A DNA stretch of 64,000 bases from Liminaster sp964567855 (GCA_964567855.1 CAZMOE010000003.1:106094-170093), one strand, 5' to 3'; counted from the first letter of the stretch, positions 8,014-18,698 are shown. Numbers and translations are program-made. Notes: generated by a model not told the origin, from the sequence alone.

Positions 8014-10563
8014 TTAGAACCACTTCGTATAAGCGAAGTCCATACGATGCGGCAGCAAATCGTTCTTGGGGAAGAGGCGGAAACCATACTTGAACGCACC
8101 GCTCTTCTTGATCTTAAGATCCAATTCGAAAGTCACGACGGTGCCTTCCTTCTTGACAGCCTTCATCTCATGAGCGGTGTACTCGTGAGTCTGACCATCG
8201 GAAGCGGCAGAAAGGACAAAGTCCAGGCCGAGACTGTCGGCAATATCCTTTCCGTCAACAGAAACACTGAGGTGATAAACATCTCCGACCTCCGGAGTGT
8301 TGTTCATCTCGTCGCTGACATTGATATCTTTCACTTCGACAGTATCCCAGGCAGATGCCACGGTTTCTTTCCAGGCGGCAATCTCTTTTGCCTTGGCGTA
8401 ATTGTCTGCCATCAAAAGGGCGGCACGCTTTGCTTCTTTCTGATAGAAACGATCATAATAATCGTCAAGCTGGCGCTTCATGGTGAAGTGAGGAGTGATC
8501 TTGGCAAGGCAATTTTTGATATACATTACCCATTCCGGAGAATAGCCGCGGCTGTTCTTGGCAAAATAGAGAGGAATGATCTCCGTTTCCAGCATCGTGT
8601 AAATGGTTTCAGCATCCAACTGATCCTGGCTGGCCTGATTCTGGAACGTGCGCTTGTCAGTCAGTGCCCAGCCGGCCTGCGGCTTGAAGCCTTCATACCA
8701 CCATCCATCGAGGACGGAGAGATTAAGCGTACCGTTCATGATAGCCTTTTCGCCGGAAGTACCACTGGCTTCCAACGGACGGGTAGGAGTATTCATCCAG
8801 ATATCCACACCGCTGACGAGACGCTTGGCCACATCCATATCGTAGTTCTCCACGAAAATGATCTTACCCATAAACTGGGGCATACGGCTGATCTCCACGA
8901 TGCGGCGGATCAGGCCCTGGCCGCCACCGTCTGCCGGGTGAGCCTTACCTGCAAAAATAAACTGTACAGGGCAACTCGGATTATTGACGATCTTATCAAG
9001 ACGCTCCAAGTCGGTGAAAAGAAGGTGCGCACGCTTGTAAGTGGCGAAACGACGGGCAAAACCGATCACGAGCGCATTGGGATTGAGACCGTTGAGCGTC
9101 TGGAGAATCTTGGCAGGATTTTCCTGCTTCTGGCTCATCTTGATCTTCACTTCATCTTTGATAAACTGGAAGAGTTTAGCTTTCAATTCCTTGCGGATGT
9201 TCCAGATCGTTTCGTCATCAGCCTCATAGATGGATTTCCACATCTCTTCTTCGGTCTGCTTCTTAGTAAAGTTCTCACCGAAAAGATCGGCATAGAATGC
9301 TTTCCATTCCGATGCGGCCCATGAAGGCAAGTGAACACCGTTGGTGACATAACCCACATGAAGTTCTTCAGGAGCATATCCCTTCCAGACGGGCTGGAAC
9401 ATGTTGCGGGAAACTTTACCGTGCAACCAGCTCACGCCATTGGCCTCCTGACAGGTATTCAAAGCGAAGACAGACATCGAGAAACGGCCTTCGCCCGGAG
9501 TCTCACGGCCCAAGTTCATCAAATCATACCAGTCGATACCCAGTTTTGCAGGGAAATGACTCATATATTTATAGAAGAGACCTTCTTCAAAATAGTCATG
9601 TCCGGCCGGCACAGGAGTGTGGCAAGTGTAAAGAGAAGAGGCACGCACCACTTCCAGGGCCTGAGCATAGGTAAGACCTTCTTCCACATAATCGCAAAGA
9701 CGCTGAACTCCGATAAGAGCGGCGTGACCTTCGTTGCAGTGGTAAACATCTTTCTTGATGCCGAGCTTGTTCAGCATGAGGATACCGCCGATACCCAGCA
9801 TATATTCCTGCTTCATACGGTTCTCCCAGTCACCGCCATAAAGCTGATAAGTGATAGAACGATCGAATTCGGAGTTTTTCTCCATATCGCAGTCCATCAG
9901 ATAGAGATTGATACGGCCTACATTGACTTTCCAGATGTTGGCATAAATGATGCGATCATGGAAAGGCACCTCCAAAATCATTGCGGAACCATCTTCATTC
10001 TTCACCTGTTCGATAGGAAGCTGTGAAAAATTCTGGGCCTCATAATTAGCCTCCTGGTTACCGTCTACAGAAAGTGTCTGGGTGAAATAGCCGTAACGAT
10101 AAAGGAATCCGACAGCACAGAGATCCACGTTAGAGTCGCTGGCCTCTTTCAAATAGTCACCGGCAAGAATACCCAAACCACCGGAATAGATCTTCAGACA
10201 GGCTGTGAGACCATACTCCATAGAGAAATAGGCTACCGAAGCACGCGAAGCGTCTTTCGGTTCGGCCATATAGGCTTCAAACTCCGAGCAGACCTTGTTG
10301 ACTTTGGCCATGATCTCCTTGTTGGCGGCAATTTCCTCCAGTTTATCATAGGAAAGAGTCTCCAGCAATGCAACCGGGTTGTGCCCGCAGGCACGCCACT
10401 GGTCGAGATCAATCTCACGGAAGAGATTACGAGCATCCGTGTCCCAGGCCCACCACAGGTTGCGGGCTACTTTATGCAATCCCTCGAGAGATGCAGGCAA
10501 GTTGGACTTCACCGTAATGTCACGCCAGCAAGGGGCGTTCGTATTACTTACTTGAACTTTCAT
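8014..10563 (-). CDS. glgP: Alpha-glucan (glycogen) phosphorylase, GT35, with DUF3417 N-terminal domain
   Basis: Releases glucose 1-phosphate from glycogen-type alpha-1,4-glucans using pyridoxal phosphate. It has 849 residues, the usual size of the short bacterial/archaeal type. The N-terminal about 110 residues (WRDITVKSNLPASLEGLHKV ... ARNLWWAWD) correspond to DUF3417. The catalytic region includes YFSMEYGL, GLGILAGDYLKEASD and the PLP-site segment EASGTSGEKAIMNG near residue 605, in which the Lys should bind the cofactor. It follows the GT3 glycogen synthase by 32 bp, so one transcript carries a synthesis and a degradation enzyme. It ends at the strong terminator at 7954-7988. Confidence 0.93.
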   Translation of the reverse strand: MKVQVSNTNAPCWRDITVKSNLPASLEGLHKVARNLWWAWDTDARNLFREIDLDQWRACGHNPVALLETLSYDKLEEIAANKEIMAKVNKVCSEFEAYMAEPKDASRASVAYFSMEYGLTACLKIYSGGLGILAGDYLKEASDSNVDLCAVGFLYRYGYFTQTLSVDGNQEANYEAQNFSQLPIEQVKNEDGSAMILEVPFHDRIIYANIWKVNVGRINLYLMDCDMEKNSEFDRSITYQLYGGDWENRMKQEYMLGIGGILMLNKLGIKKDVYHCNEGHAALIGVQRLCDYVEEGLTYAQALEVVRASSLYTCHTPVPAGHDYFEEGLFYKYMSHFPAKLGIDWYDLMNLGRETPGEGRFSMSVFALNTCQEANGVSWLHGKVSRNMFQPVWKGYAPEELHVGYVTNGVHLPSWAASEWKAFYADLFGENFTKKQTEEEMWKSIYEADDETIWNIRKELKAKLFQFIKDEVKIKMSQKQENPAKILQTLNGLNPNALVIGFARRFATYKRAHLLFTDLERLDKIVNNPSCPVQFIFAGKAHPADGGGQGLIRRIVEISRMPQFMGKIIFVENYDMDVAKRLVSGVDIWMNTPTRPLEASGTSGEKAIMNGTLNLSVLDGWWYEGFKPQAGWALTDKRTFQNQASQDQLDAETIYTMLETEIIPLYFAKNSRGYSPEWVMYIKNCLAKITPHFTMKRQLDDYYDRFYQKEAKRAALLMADNYAKAKEIAAWKETVASAWDTVEVKDINVSDEMNNTPEVGDVYHLSVSVDGKDIADSLGLDFVLSAASDGQTHEYTAHEMKAVKKEGTVVTFELDLKIKKSGAFKYGFRLFPKNDLLPHRMDFAYTKWF

Positions 10564-10595
10564 AATTATAAAAATTTGAATGTTTTATGAATGAG

Positions 10596-12254
10596 TTATT
10601 TCATTTTGACACGTGCCGCCGCTGCCTTCAGGGCAAAATCGAAAGCACTATTGTAATATTTGATAAAGTTGCGCCATTCGGCCTTTGCGGCAATCTTCCG
10701 CGCCTCTTGGCGGATGATCTTCACCTCCGGTACCGGCAGTTCCGCCAGACGGACAATCTGGTCCGCGATGTGCGCCACAACTTCATTATAATTGGAATCA
10801 TTGCGAATCACCACTCCGACCCCGCCGAATATATCCGTATCCTTACCTATGGAAAGACACCACTTGCCGAAACCGGATAGGCAGGTCGTAATCGTAGGCA
10901 CACCGAAGGCACAGCTTTCAAGCGGCGTGTATCCCCATGGTTCATAATAGGAGGGAAATACCGTCACATCCATGGCAGAAAGCAATTGATAGTAATGGAG
11001 ATTCAGGATACCGTCATTGCCCTTTAGATAAGAAGGCACATAAATGATCTTCACCTGATCACAATCGCGGTTCTGGAAACCGAGTTGATGAATGCGGCTA
11101 AGAATGGCATCTTCATAGTAATTGTAAAGCGCATGGGTAAAAACCGGGTCCCCCAACGGTTCCGCGAAACGTCCGTTGCTTTCCATACGCTCTTTAAGAT
11201 CGGCACGGGGTTCCTGAACCCAGCCAGGCACCATAACAAAAGCGACCACCTGCCGGCCTATATGCTGCCCGCGAAGGCGGTCGATGACATCCAGAAAGAC
11301 GTCAATACCTTTATTTTTATATTCGCTGCGACCAGCTGTGCCGATGAAAAGGGCATCATCGTTCACAGAACATCCGGTCAATCCTTCGACAAGCCGTACC
11401 AGCATGGCACGGGCATCTTTGCGGATCCGGGAAAAGGCCACGCCCTTGGGAACGAATCCGCTTTCAAAACCATTGGGTGTCACCAACGGAATGCGTCCCA
11501 GAAGTTGTCGGCATTCGGCGGCTGTGATATCACTGACCGTCGTGAAACAATCGGACTGCAGCGCCGCGATCTTTTCTACCGAATGCTTGCTCGTCATATT
11601 GAGCTCATCGGCCATCTGATCGCCAAAATAGCCATGCAGATAGTCATACAAAGGCTTGTTGTTGCCGGCGATACTACGGCCTACACAGGTGGCATGAGCC
11701 GTAAAAATCGTTGCCACAGCCGGAAGCTGATGTTTCAGATACAAAACGCCCATTCCGGTCGTCCATTCATTGAAATGTGCAATGACATGACTGCGCTGCG
11801 GACAAACGTGCCTGAAAAGACTTTCAATGACCAATGCCGAAGCGTACGCGAACATACAAGCTTCATCATAATCGCCGTAGGCCGCAATGGAATTAACGCC
11901 ATACCACTCCCACATCTGGGCATAAACAGAATTTCTGACACTGTAGAAAGGACGGAAATCCACTAAAATAACCTGCGGAGAACCCGGCACCTTCCATCTG
12001 CCGGCACGGACTTTCAGGCCTTCGGCTGTAGCACGCTGGACCCAATCTCCCAACGTCGTGGGAGCCGTAGCATCAAAAAAAGGAGATTCTTCTTCATTCC
12101 ACACATCCGGTCCGATAAAACACAAGCCATCTCCGAATTGGCTTTGAAGCGTCGCAGCCTTCGTTGAAAGCACCGCATAAATACCGCCGACAAGGTTACA
12201 CACCTCCCAACTGACCTCAAATAAATAATCAGGCTTAATTAAAGTCTCTTTCAT
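10596..12254 (-). CDS. Glycogen synthase, GT3 (eukaryotic-type) family
   Basis: Transfers glucose from a nucleotide sugar to glycogen. It has 552 residues and resembles GT3 rather than the bacterial GT5 GlgA. The N-terminus carries SWEVCNLVGGIYAVLSTKA (residues 14-32) in place of the GT5 KTGGL loop. Other matches are HFNEWTTGMGVLYLK, FTAHATCVGRSIAG, GTAGRSEYKNKGIDVFLD and SYYEPWGYTPLESCAFGVPT near 420-440, which holds the donor-site Glu region. It lies first in a two-gene operon with the GT35 phosphorylase, a pairing common in Bacteroidota. The donor sugar (UDP- or ADP-glucose) cannot be read from the sequence. Confidence 0.9.
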   Translation of the reverse strand: MKETLIKPDYLFEVSWEVCNLVGGIYAVLSTKAATLQSQFGDGLCFIGPDVWNEEESPFFDATAPTTLGDWVQRATAEGLKVRAGRWKVPGSPQVILVDFRPFYSVRNSVYAQMWEWYGVNSIAAYGDYDEACMFAYASALVIESLFRHVCPQRSHVIAHFNEWTTGMGVLYLKHQLPAVATIFTAHATCVGRSIAGNNKPLYDYLHGYFGDQMADELNMTSKHSVEKIAALQSDCFTTVSDITAAECRQLLGRIPLVTPNGFESGFVPKGVAFSRIRKDARAMLVRLVEGLTGCSVNDDALFIGTAGRSEYKNKGIDVFLDVIDRLRGQHIGRQVVAFVMVPGWVQEPRADLKERMESNGRFAEPLGDPVFTHALYNYYEDAILSRIHQLGFQNRDCDQVKIIYVPSYLKGNDGILNLHYYQLLSAMDVTVFPSYYEPWGYTPLESCAFGVPTITTCLSGFGKWCLSIGKDTDIFGGVGVVIRNDSNYNEVVAHIADQIVRLAELPVPEVKIIRQEARKIAAKAEWRNFIKYYNSAFDFALKAAAARVKMK

Positions 12255-12362
12255 TACCAGTTTTCAATCTTGTCTCTTTGAAATTCAACATTTCCGTTCT
12301 TGCCGCCGGCCGGGAAAGGCCCGTTTTCAACTCCGGCAGAACCCGAAACATTAAGTCGGGCG

Positions 12363-12370
12363 CAAATTTA
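12363..12370 (-). promoter_or_regulatory. Candidate -7 element for the glycogen operon
   Basis: TAAATTTG on the minus strand, 109 bp upstream of the synthase ATG. No TTTG at the ideal -33 distance; CAA at 12387 gives only 16-bp spacing. Confidence 0.35.
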
Positions 12371-12390
12371 GCACTTTTCGGTCAAACAAC

Positions 12391-12425
12391 CGGCCTCTGA
12401 AAGAGGAAATTCTTCTCAGAGGCCG
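12391..12425 (-). terminator. Hairpin between uvrA and the glycogen operon
   Basis: Perfect 10-bp stem (CGGCCTCTGA / TCAGAGGCCG) with a 15-nt loop, 175 bp beyond the uvrA stop. On the minus strand it is followed by GTTGTTTG, a weak T-rich tail. Probably the uvrA terminator. The 12426-12600 stretch between it and uvrA shows no gene. Confidence 0.5.
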
Positions 12426-12600
12426 ATTTATGAACATATTTTATAATATCAGCGTACGCATTTAATACATTTTTGTAAAAATAAGACTCTTTCGCATTGT
12501 CATAGTTTCTTCATTAACGTTTATAACGAATAATCATGGCATGATAGCCCAGCCATTAACGAACGGAAAGAGCGGACATTCAAAAGCAAGCCGTTATTGT

Positions 12601-15360
12601 TCACGATAATTTAGGGCGCAAATAATGTCCGGTATGCGATTCTTTGCAGGCAGCGACCTCTCCGGGCGTCCCCTGAATCACAAGATTGCCGCCGGCTTCT
12701 CCCCCTTCGGGACCCAGGTCCACAATATGGTCGGCACACTTGATAACATCCAGATTATGCTCGACAATGACAAGGGTATGTCCCTTTTCCAACAGAGAAT
12801 TAAACGCCTCCAGCAGGATACGGACGTCATGAAGATGAAGTCCGGTTGTAGGCTCGTCGAAAATAAAGAGCGTATGCGGTATATCGTCAGAACTCAAATA
12901 ATAGGCCAGTTTGACACGCTGATTCTCGCCTCCGGACAATGTGGACGATGGTTGCCCGAGCTTGATATATCCGAGGCCCACCCGCTGAAGCGGTAACAGA
13001 CGGTGAATGATCTTCGGCTCATCGGCAAAAAACTCTATCGCCTCATCGACCGAGAGATCCAGTACGTCGGCAATACTCTTTCCATGATAAAGGACCTCCA
13101 GCACATCACTGTTGAAACGTTTTCCATGGCAGGCCTCACATTCCATGACAAGGTCGGCCATAAACTGCATCTCGACCGTGATAGTCCCCTCGCCCTTACA
13201 CTCCTCACAGCGTCCCCCCTCGACATTAAACGAAAACGTAGCGGCCGTGAAACCCAGCTGACGTGCAAGCTGCTGCTCGGCGAACAACTTCCGGATCTCA
13301 TCATAGGCCTTCATATAAGTGGCGGCATTGCTACGCGACGATTTACCGATAGGATTCTGATCCACGAACTCGATTGCACGGACACGGTGCACGTCGCCAC
13401 CGAAACCGCTGAACGCCCCAGGAGCATCTCCCGGCTCGCCAAGCTGCCGCAACAGCCCCTTGTAGAAAATATCCCGCACCAGCGTCGATTTTCCCGATCC
13501 ACTGACACCGGTTACTACCGTCATCACTCCCAGAGGGAACTTCACGCTGATATTTTTCAGATTATTCTGCACGGCACCCAGCACCTCTATATAACTTGCC
13601 CATGGCCGCGGCCGCACGGGCACTGCAATCTGCTCTTCGCCGGTTAAAAAACGGACGGTATAACTATTTTGATTATCGGCATCCGTCAATTGTTCCTGGC
13701 CGCCCTGAAAAACGACCTCTCCGCCGAAACGCCCGGCGGCGGGACCGACATCGATCAAGTAATCGGCCGCCCGGATAATTTCTTCATCATGTTCAACGAC
13801 AACAACGGTATTTCCCAGATCGCGGAGACGACGCAATACACGGATCAGGCAATCCGTGTCACGCGGGTGAAGACCGATACTTGGCTCATCGAGGATATAC
13901 ATAGAGCCGACAAGCGCACTACCCAGCGAAGTGGCCAAATTGATACGCTGACTCTCGCCTCCGGAAAGGCTGTTGCTGAGCCGGTCCAAAGTGAGATACT
14001 CAAGTCCGACGTCACGAAGGAACCCAAGGCGGCTGTTGATCTCGGTAAGCAGGCGTTTGGCGACCTGGGCATCATGTTCGTCGAGTTTCAGATCATGAAA
14101 CCACGGAATCAGTTCCGATACTGGCATTCTGACCAGCTCCGAGATACTTCGCCCGCCGATTTTGACATATTCCACTTCCGGTTTCAGGCGGGAACCATGG
14201 CAGGTGGGGCAAACCGTCTTCCCCCGATAACGCGCCTGCATGACGCGATACTGGATTTTATAAAGATTCTCCGAAACCATCCGGAAGAAAGCGTCGATAC
14301 CGTCAAAGGCAGAACATCCGTGCCACAGCATCTCCTTTTCTTTCTGCGTAAGCTGGTAATAAGGCCGGTGTATAGGGAATTCAACCTGCGAGGCGTGAGC
14401 AATCAGCTCATTTTTCCACTCAGACATCTTCTCGCCCCTCCAGCAGGCGACGCAATCTTCATAAACGGACAACGCTTTGTTGGGAATCACAAGATCTTCA
14501 TCAATGCCCAGCACCTTGCCGAACCCTTCACACGTCGGGCAAGCGCCGGCAGGACTGTTGAAATTGAACATCATATCCGACGGCTCCTCAAACGTCTGAC
14601 CGTCGGCTTCGAAACGTTTGCTGAAACTCATCTCACGCACCTCACCGTCGGGCAGCCAAACCTTCATGAGACAACTGCCGTCGCCTTCATAAAAAGTTGT
14701 CTCCACGGAATCGGCAAAACGAGTCATCGAAGCCTCATCGGCCAGCGGAAGCACCATGCGGTCTATCACTAAATGGAAAGGCGCACTGTCGACCTCCTCG
14801 AGACGGATAAAACGGCCGTTCGCTTCGGCACGGGCAAAGCCGGACTTGTTCAAGATATCTAGATGCTCTTTCAGCGAACGCCCCTCGGGCAACGTCACTT
14901 TCACCAGCAGAGCGATGCGGGTACCATCCGGCAACGAACGGGCGCCGGCAATGACATCATCGGTAGTATGTTTCTTGACCAATGCCCCGCTGACAGGAGA
15001 AAAAGTCTTGCCGATACGTGCAAAGAGAAGACGCAGATAATCGTAAATCTCGGTCGATGTACCGACGGTGGAACGAGGATTGCGGACAATGACTTTCTGC
15101 TGAATGGCGACCGCAGGCGGAATGCCGAGAATGAAATCGCACTCCGGTTTTCCCATGCGTCCCAAAAACTGACGGGCATAGGCCGACAATGATTCCACAT
15201 ACCGCCGCTGCCCTTCCGCATACAGCGTGTCGAAAGCTAATGACGACTTACCGGATCCCGAAAGACCGGTAATGACAACCAGTTTGTCGCGTGGAATCTC
15301 AACATCGATATTCTTAAGATTGTTAACCCGCGCACCTTTGATATAAATTGCGTTATCCAC
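12601..15360 (-). CDS. uvrA: Excinuclease ABC subunit A
   Basis: Damage-recognition ATPase of nucleotide excision repair, loading UvrB. It has 919 residues. The first Walker A is GLSGSGKSS (32-40); LSGGESQRINLA is the first ABC signature; GVSGSGKSTLV the second Walker A; LSGGENQRVKLA the second signature. The UvrB-binding insertion is present (about 120-240). The C-terminal zinc module is complete (CEECKGEG ... CEACHGKRF). In the first zinc module the usual leading CxxC is missing: the segment after FSKRFE reads ADGQTFEEPSDMM where most UvrA have CPxC, and only CPTCEGFG remains. This may mark a UvrA subfamily. Single gene, no partner adjacent. Confidence 0.95.
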   Translation of the reverse strand: MDNAIYIKGARVNNLKNIDVEIPRDKLVVITGLSGSGKSSLAFDTLYAEGQRRYVESLSAYARQFLGRMGKPECDFILGIPPAVAIQQKVIVRNPRSTVGTSTEIYDYLRLLFARIGKTFSPVSGALVKKHTTDDVIAGARSLPDGTRIALLVKVTLPEGRSLKEHLDILNKSGFARAEANGRFIRLEEVDSAPFHLVIDRMVLPLADEASMTRFADSVETTFYEGDGSCLMKVWLPDGEVREMSFSKRFEADGQTFEEPSDMMFNFNSPAGACPTCEGFGKVLGIDEDLVIPNKALSVYEDCVACWRGEKMSEWKNELIAHASQVEFPIHRPYYQLTQKEKEMLWHGCSAFDGIDAFFRMVSENLYKIQYRVMQARYRGKTVCPTCHGSRLKPEVEYVKIGGRSISELVRMPVSELIPWFHDLKLDEHDAQVAKRLLTEINSRLGFLRDVGLEYLTLDRLSNSLSGGESQRINLATSLGSALVGSMYILDEPSIGLHPRDTDCLIRVLRRLRDLGNTVVVVEHDEEIIRAADYLIDVGPAAGRFGGEVVFQGGQEQLTDADNQNSYTVRFLTGEEQIAVPVRPRPWASYIEVLGAVQNNLKNISVKFPLGVMTVVTGVSGSGKSTLVRDIFYKGLLRQLGEPGDAPGAFSGFGGDVHRVRAIEFVDQNPIGKSSRSNAATYMKAYDEIRKLFAEQQLARQLGFTAATFSFNVEGGRCEECKGEGTITVEMQFMADLVMECEACHGKRFNSDVLEVLYHGKSIADVLDLSVDEAIEFFADEPKIIHRLLPLQRVGLGYIKLGQPSSTLSGGENQRVKLAYYLSSDDIPHTLFIFDEPTTGLHLHDVRILLEAFNSLLEKGHTLVIVEHNLDVIKCADHIVDLGPEGGEAGGNLVIQGTPGEVAACKESHTGHYLRPKLS

Positions 15361-15563
15361 AATGAACGTTGTTTATAAGTTATCCGCCCCCTAACACAGA
15401 CGGCCTTCACCTCCGATGCGCCAAGGGGCTCGCAAAGGTACGAAATTTATCGACACGCCCCCGCATCCCGCTCCAAATTCGACACCGGCAACATTATTAT
15501 TTCACGTCAGCCCGCCAAGAACCATTCTTGCGGAAACGGCCGGAACGAAACAGGATATACCCT

Positions 15564-18500
15564 CTACCGTTTCTTCAAAAACATCGGCAAAAGCAGGAAA
15601 ATACCCGTGAGGGAGGCAATCAGTCCACCGATAGTCCCGGCCGCCAGCGGGAACCAGAATCCCTCACGCTCGCCGCCCGTTAAAAACGGGATAAAACCCA
15701 GAACCGTCGAAACGACAGTCAATAAAATAGGAATGATCTTATGGTTCCAGGCTTTCAGGTAAACCCGCTCCCACGAAAGAGTGGGGAACCGGCGGCGAAG
15801 TTCGCAATATTCTTTCAATAAATAGATGCTCGCATTGACCGTGATGCCGCAAAGCAGAATGAAAGAGGCATATCCCCCGTTATCGAAATTCAACTCAAAA
15901 CCGTAGAAGGTCAGAAACACACCCACAAAGGCCGGCGGAATGACCAGAAGAATCAGAAGCGGTTGCCGGAAAGAGTTGAACAGAATACTTGTAATCAAAA
16001 AAATGACGCCGATCACGAACAACAACAAACCATACTGGCCTCCGGCGGCACGCCGACCTCCACGATTGGCAATCTCGACGGTATATCCCATCGGCAAATG
16101 CTCTTTGAACTCTGCGAGGTCCTCAAGTAAAACCCGCTCTCCCTGCTGAGCTGCTCCAATATATTCGTACTGCAGGCAGAGTCGGTATTGTTGTCCTTCC
16201 TTCACAATCCGCCGGGGCGCCTGCATCTTCACAAGACCTCCCATATCGGAAATCTTAAACGACCGGCCAGACACTGAGAATGGACGATGCAGCGCTCCCC
16301 AGACATCCACCGTCTCAGCCTGTGAGGCCCGCAAAGAAAGATTCTCATACGAACTGCCCGTCCATATCTGCCCGCACGAAAGATTCCGGCCGAAGGTCGG
16401 CGACAAGGTCGAGAGCAGCCCTGCCGGCGTCAACCCGAGCCGGGCCATGCGCCACTGATCCACCTGCAGATAAAAGTCCTCATAATCATCTTTCCATGTC
16501 TGAAAATCGGAATTGATATCCACCTCTTTTATACGCTTATGCGTCAACAGTTTCTGGCGGAAAGCCTCCGCCAAATAACATAGTTCATCATAATTATAAC
16601 CAAACATCTGTACCCTATAGGAACCGGAACGTTCGCGCACGTCATTATTGAAACCTATATCCTCCAGTCCATATACGCTCCAGCTTCCCCCGCCCAGTTG
16701 CAAGGCGTGATGGACCAACTGGCCCTTGAGGATATAAGGATAACCGTCATACTGATGCTCCGGACGGAAATAGATCCGTATGGAAGCACGCCCCACACCG
16801 ACAGAAGTTTCAAACAGCCGTATCTCTGTCTGCCGGCTCAGATAAGCCTCCATTTGCTTCACCAATTCATTCATCTGCTCCAGCGTGCTACCGGTAGGCA
16901 ATGTTGCCCCGACGGTCAGCACCGGCTCATCGGCAGAACTGAAATAACTGCCCAAATAAACCTTCTGAACAAACAGGCGCAGGGTTCCTCCCAGGATAAC
17001 ATCCGTCACCGGACGCACAGATTCCTTATAAAAATCCGATCCGAATACCCGGTTATAGAATCCGGCCCATGAAGTGTCATCATCCAGTTTCACCGGCATC
17101 AAGAAAACCGGCAAACCGAATATCAACAGCATCACCAGACAAATGACGACGCGGAAACGACGCAATACCCGAACAATCAGCCAACCGTAGGCACGATTGA
17201 ACAATACCGTCCAACGACGCGGATTCAGCCAGCTCGGACGACACCACAGCCGTTGCCTGCGGAGTGGCCGCCGTTTCCCAGGAAATCCCATACCACAGCA
17301 ATCCATAAACGCAGGGACGAAAAACAAGGCCACAAACAGCGACAACAGCAGATTGAATATTATCACCACGGCAAAATCAAGCAAATTCAGACGTGTTTTT
17401 TCATCTAACATGAAAACGACAGCCAATGCCCCGATGCTGGTCAGCGTCGCGGCCAGCATCGGCAGGAAAATCGCCCGGCCGCGCTCCCGGCCATAGTGAT
17501 CGGCCATCATGATCAGGTTGTCGATCATCAGGCTCAATGATACCGTAATCCCCGCCAGTGAATAAATCTGAATCTCCAACCCGCAGAAATAATAAAAAAT
17601 AAAAGCGGTGGCCAGATTAACGGACAATCCGCATACAATCAGCCACAGATAACGCAGGCTTCGGGAAACAACCGCAACAAACAGCAGCAGGATCAGCAAC
17701 GTCAATGCCACACGCTCCCCTATAGTATTCAGTTCGCCGACGATCCGTTCCGTCGCATCATAGGAAATATGCGTCTCATACCCCTGCGGCAGATGTGTTC
17801 CCATCTCCGCCATCAGCCGTTTCACCTCCCGCCCCACCTGCAACTGGTTGGCACTCTCATCGGCCGTCACCGACAAATAGACCGCATTCAGCCCATTGAT
17901 ACGATAATACTGCTGCGGTGCGCTCTCCGCATGCTTCACCCGGAGCAGGGAAGCCAGCGAAATCCAGCGTCCTTGCGCCGTCCGCACATAAATCGCTTCC
18001 GGAGAAAAAACAGTCGGGTCACCCTCCGAAACGACCTGACAGGCATCCAGCGTCGTCCGTCGGTAATAATCGAGGATCGCCTCCTGCAGATCGGCAGGAG
18101 TAAGTCCCAGCGCCTGCAATTGCTCACTGTCATAAAACAACTGCCATTCCATCGGATTTGCACCCGAAATCACTACCCGGCTGACGCCTTTCACCCCGGC
18201 CAGTTTCGGCTTGACATGTTCCTCCGCATATTGCTGGATTTCCAGAGGCGAAACCAATGCGTTCAACGTATAGGTCAAACAGGGACGGGTCGCATCCTTA
18301 TCGGAATAACGCACTCCGACCTGCGGATAGCTCACCTCCTCCGGCAATTCGTTCCATACCTGCCGGATCAATGTAGCGACTTCAAACCGCGCCATCTGCA
18401 AATCGGTATGCCTGTCAAATTCCAATGTCACCTTTCCCGATCCCTTGGCAGACGAAGAAGAGATTTTGCGACCCCCTTTCACACGTACCAACAATGCCTC

Positions 18501-18698
18501 CAGCCGGCTGGTCACCTCCGACTCGACCACTCGGGCCGACTGCCCGCGCATGGTAAACGAGACCGTCATGCCCGGCAACGTCTGCGACGGCACCAGCTTG
18601 ACCGGAATCAACGGCATCAAGGCCACCCCTGCCAAAGAGAGGCATATAAATATGATCAAAACCGAAAAAGAGGAAATATAGAATCGTCCCTGCTTCAT
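15564..18698 (-). CDS. RND efflux permease (second of two in the operon)
   Basis: A 1044-residue inner-membrane RND transporter of the AcrB/CusA class. It would use proton import to drive efflux through an adaptor and the TolC-like channel. The N-terminal helix (FYISSFSVLIIFICLSLAGV) is followed by porter-domain sequence (TVSFTMRGQSARVVESEVT), helix group one with SLSLMIDNLIMMADHYGRER (its single Asp is the likely proton-relay residue), a second porter domain, and a second helix group ending at the C-terminus. It begins 14 bp after the TolC-like gene and is last in the operon. The order adaptor-RND-TolC-RND suggests either a heteromeric pump, as in MdtBC, or two pumps sharing one channel. Substrate unknown. 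Confidence 0.9.
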   Translation of the reverse strand: MKQGRFYISSFSVLIIFICLSLAGVALMPLIPVKLVPSQTLPGMTVSFTMRGQSARVVESEVTSRLEALLVRVKGGRKISSSSAKGSGKVTLEFDRHTDLQMARFEVATLIRQVWNELPEEVSYPQVGVRYSDKDATRPCLTYTLNALVSPLEIQQYAEEHVKPKLAGVKGVSRVVISGANPMEWQLFYDSEQLQALGLTPADLQEAILDYYRRTTLDACQVVSEGDPTVFSPEAIYVRTAQGRWISLASLLRVKHAESAPQQYYRINGLNAVYLSVTADESANQLQVGREVKRLMAEMGTHLPQGYETHISYDATERIVGELNTIGERVALTLLILLLFVAVVSRSLRYLWLIVCGLSVNLATAFIFYYFCGLEIQIYSLAGITVSLSLMIDNLIMMADHYGRERGRAIFLPMLAATLTSIGALAVVFMLDEKTRLNLLDFAVVIIFNLLLSLFVALFFVPAFMDCCGMGFPGKRRPLRRQRLWCRPSWLNPRRWTVLFNRAYGWLIVRVLRRFRVVICLVMLLIFGLPVFLMPVKLDDDTSWAGFYNRVFGSDFYKESVRPVTDVILGGTLRLFVQKVYLGSYFSSADEPVLTVGATLPTGSTLEQMNELVKQMEAYLSRQTEIRLFETSVGVGRASIRIYFRPEHQYDGYPYILKGQLVHHALQLGGGSWSVYGLEDIGFNNDVRERSGSYRVQMFGYNYDELCYLAEAFRQKLLTHKRIKEVDINSDFQTWKDDYEDFYLQVDQWRMARLGLTPAGLLSTLSPTFGRNLSCGQIWTGSSYENLSLRASQAETVDVWGALHRPFSVSGRSFKISDMGGLVKMQAPRRIVKEGQQYRLCLQYEYIGAAQQGERVLLEDLAEFKEHLPMGYTVEIANRGGRRAAGGQYGLLLFVIGVIFLITSILFNSFRQPLLILLVIPPAFVGVFLTFYGFELNFDNGGYASFILLCGITVNASIYLLKEYCELRRRFPTLSWERVYLKAWNHKIIPILLTVVSTVLGFIPFLTGGEREGFWFPLAAGTIGGLIASLTGIFLLLPMFLKKR

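Noticed and set aside
8000..9324. Long plus-strand open frame opposite the glycogen phosphorylase gene
   Set aside because: Antisense shadow of a conserved gene; low-similarity, His/Arg-rich translation and no promoter.
13669..14772. Long plus-strand open frame opposite uvrA
   Set aside because: It is the antisense shadow of a well-conserved gene; the translation has no recognisable family.
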